Below are positions 55,861 to 56,226 of a stretch of DNA of 56,226 nt, piece after piece. The DNA comes from Nitrosomonas sp. (GTDB lineage: Bacteria; Pseudomonadota; Gammaproteobacteria; Burkholderiales; Nitrosomonadaceae): assembly GCA_021774195.1 (NCBI GenBank), contig JAJFJJ010000059.1:1-56226 (forward strand). The letters run 5' to 3'. Every line of letters begins with the position of its first letter. The stretch's first letter is position 1. Under the pieces are notes generated by a model. It was not told the DNA's origin. It was given only the letters and a program-made list of their open reading frames with translations, and searched no databases. The position numbers and the translations under genes are program-made.

Positions 55861-56226
55861 TTATCCACTATGCAGCTCTACATAAGCTGCTGCTTTAAGC
55901 AGATACGCTTGCTCCATGGGATAGGATGAAAATCGTCCTTGCCATAAATAGCCTCGCCAATTTTCCCGAAAGTTAATCATGCGCGTATATCGTCTATGTG
56001 TTTCCGCAATGGCTTTTGATAAATTAGAATCCTGACCAGGTTTTAGAACCAGATGAACATGATTCGTCATCAGACAATAAGCCCTAATCTCTATGCCCTC
56101 GGTATTGCACCATTCTTTAAGTAAACCAAGAAAAAAATGTAATCATCATCACAGAAAAACACATCCTGACGGCGGTTGCCACGTTGGATAATGTGGTGCG
56201 GATATCCCGGTAAAATCACTCTCGCT
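55861..56226 (-). pseudogene. Broken REP-associated tyrosine transposase (Y1_Tnp), runs off the window
   Basis: Read on the minus strand from the window edge, one frame gives PGYPHHIIQRGNRRQDVFF; the next frame gives EWCNTEGIEIRAYCLMTNHVHLVLKP, with the HUH motif HVH, and later RYTRMINFRENWRGYLWQGR. The switch falls at a run of seven T (56131-56137, A on the plus strand), a one-base frameshift. The 3' end stops early at AAAYVELHSG, where relatives continue. So the gene has a frameshift and a lost C-terminus. Confidence 0.75.

Overview
The window reads as a chromosomal segment of a betaproteobacterium. A Nitrosomonas-type ammonia oxidiser is my best guess. That guess is inference from gene order (lolB-ispE-tRNA-Gln-prs-rplY-pth-ychF; rpsB-tsf-pyrH-frr-uppS-cdsA-dxr-rseP-bamA-skp-fabZ-rnhB), the NnrS and small cytochrome c genes, and the style of the intergenic repeats; no ammonia oxidation gene is present. 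Most of the window is compact core genome, interrupted by an accessory stretch at about 16.0-30.2 kb and sprinkled with small palindromic mobile elements.

Layout. 0.3-1.5 kb: NnrS, a haem-copper membrane protein linked to nitric oxide handling, convergent with ychF. 1.5-8.9 kb (minus strand): minCDE, lolB, ispE, tRNA-Gln(UUG), prs, rplY, pth, ychF (division-site selection, lipoprotein sorting, isoprenoid and PRPP synthesis, translation). 9.1-16.0 kb: a membrane-anchored unknown protein, a TPR lipoprotein, a DUF1841 protein, two monohaem cytochromes c and the ABC-F ATPase Uup. 16.6-25.5 kb (plus strand): an AhpD-like protein, a PNPOx/ferredoxin-reductase fusion, then a near-complete molybdenum cofactor operon (moeA, moaA, moaC, mobA, moaD, moaE, moeB-rhodanese), a TauE/SafE exporter and a LysR regulator. 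25.5-30.2 kb: a HipBA toxin-antitoxin pair with a Gly-rich antitoxin tail, an AT-rich GT-C glycosyltransferase, and a Fic gene cut off by a repeat end. 30.3-35.3 kb: mutS, then a two-gene cobalamin-sensor/diguanylate cyclase operon. 35.4-48.0 kb (minus): slyD, a CopD-like protein and the translation/envelope cluster from rnhB back to rpsB. 48.4-56.2 kb: a TraB/GumN protein, a YiiX-like hydrolase, cutA, dsbD, a TlpA thioredoxin, a DUF2784 protein, suhB, a DUF938 methyltransferase and a broken REP-associated transposase.

Most interesting points. (1) A stand-alone B12-binding protein carries the W-x9-EH cap motif of CarH-type photoreceptors but no DNA-binding domain. It overlaps a GGDEF gene and is preceded by a perfect 8+8 palindrome just upstream of its promoter, so a light/B12-to-c-di-GMP switch is conceivable. 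(2) At least three copies, plus one decayed copy, of a ~142-bp MITE with GTAACTATTCAG ends are present; two have perfect 8-bp target duplications and one has a 36-bp perfect central palindrome. (3) A second repeat family with ends CCTAAATTCCTCAGTTGA is present; one of its ends truncates the Fic gene and another forms the lysR ribosome binding site. (4) lpxD, lpxA and lpxB are missing from the otherwise canonical bamA-skp-fabZ-rnhB cluster. (5) The Moco operon is led by an unusual PNPOx-FMN-2Fe2S reductase fusion.

No CRISPR array, rRNA gene, prophage or complete insertion sequence was seen.
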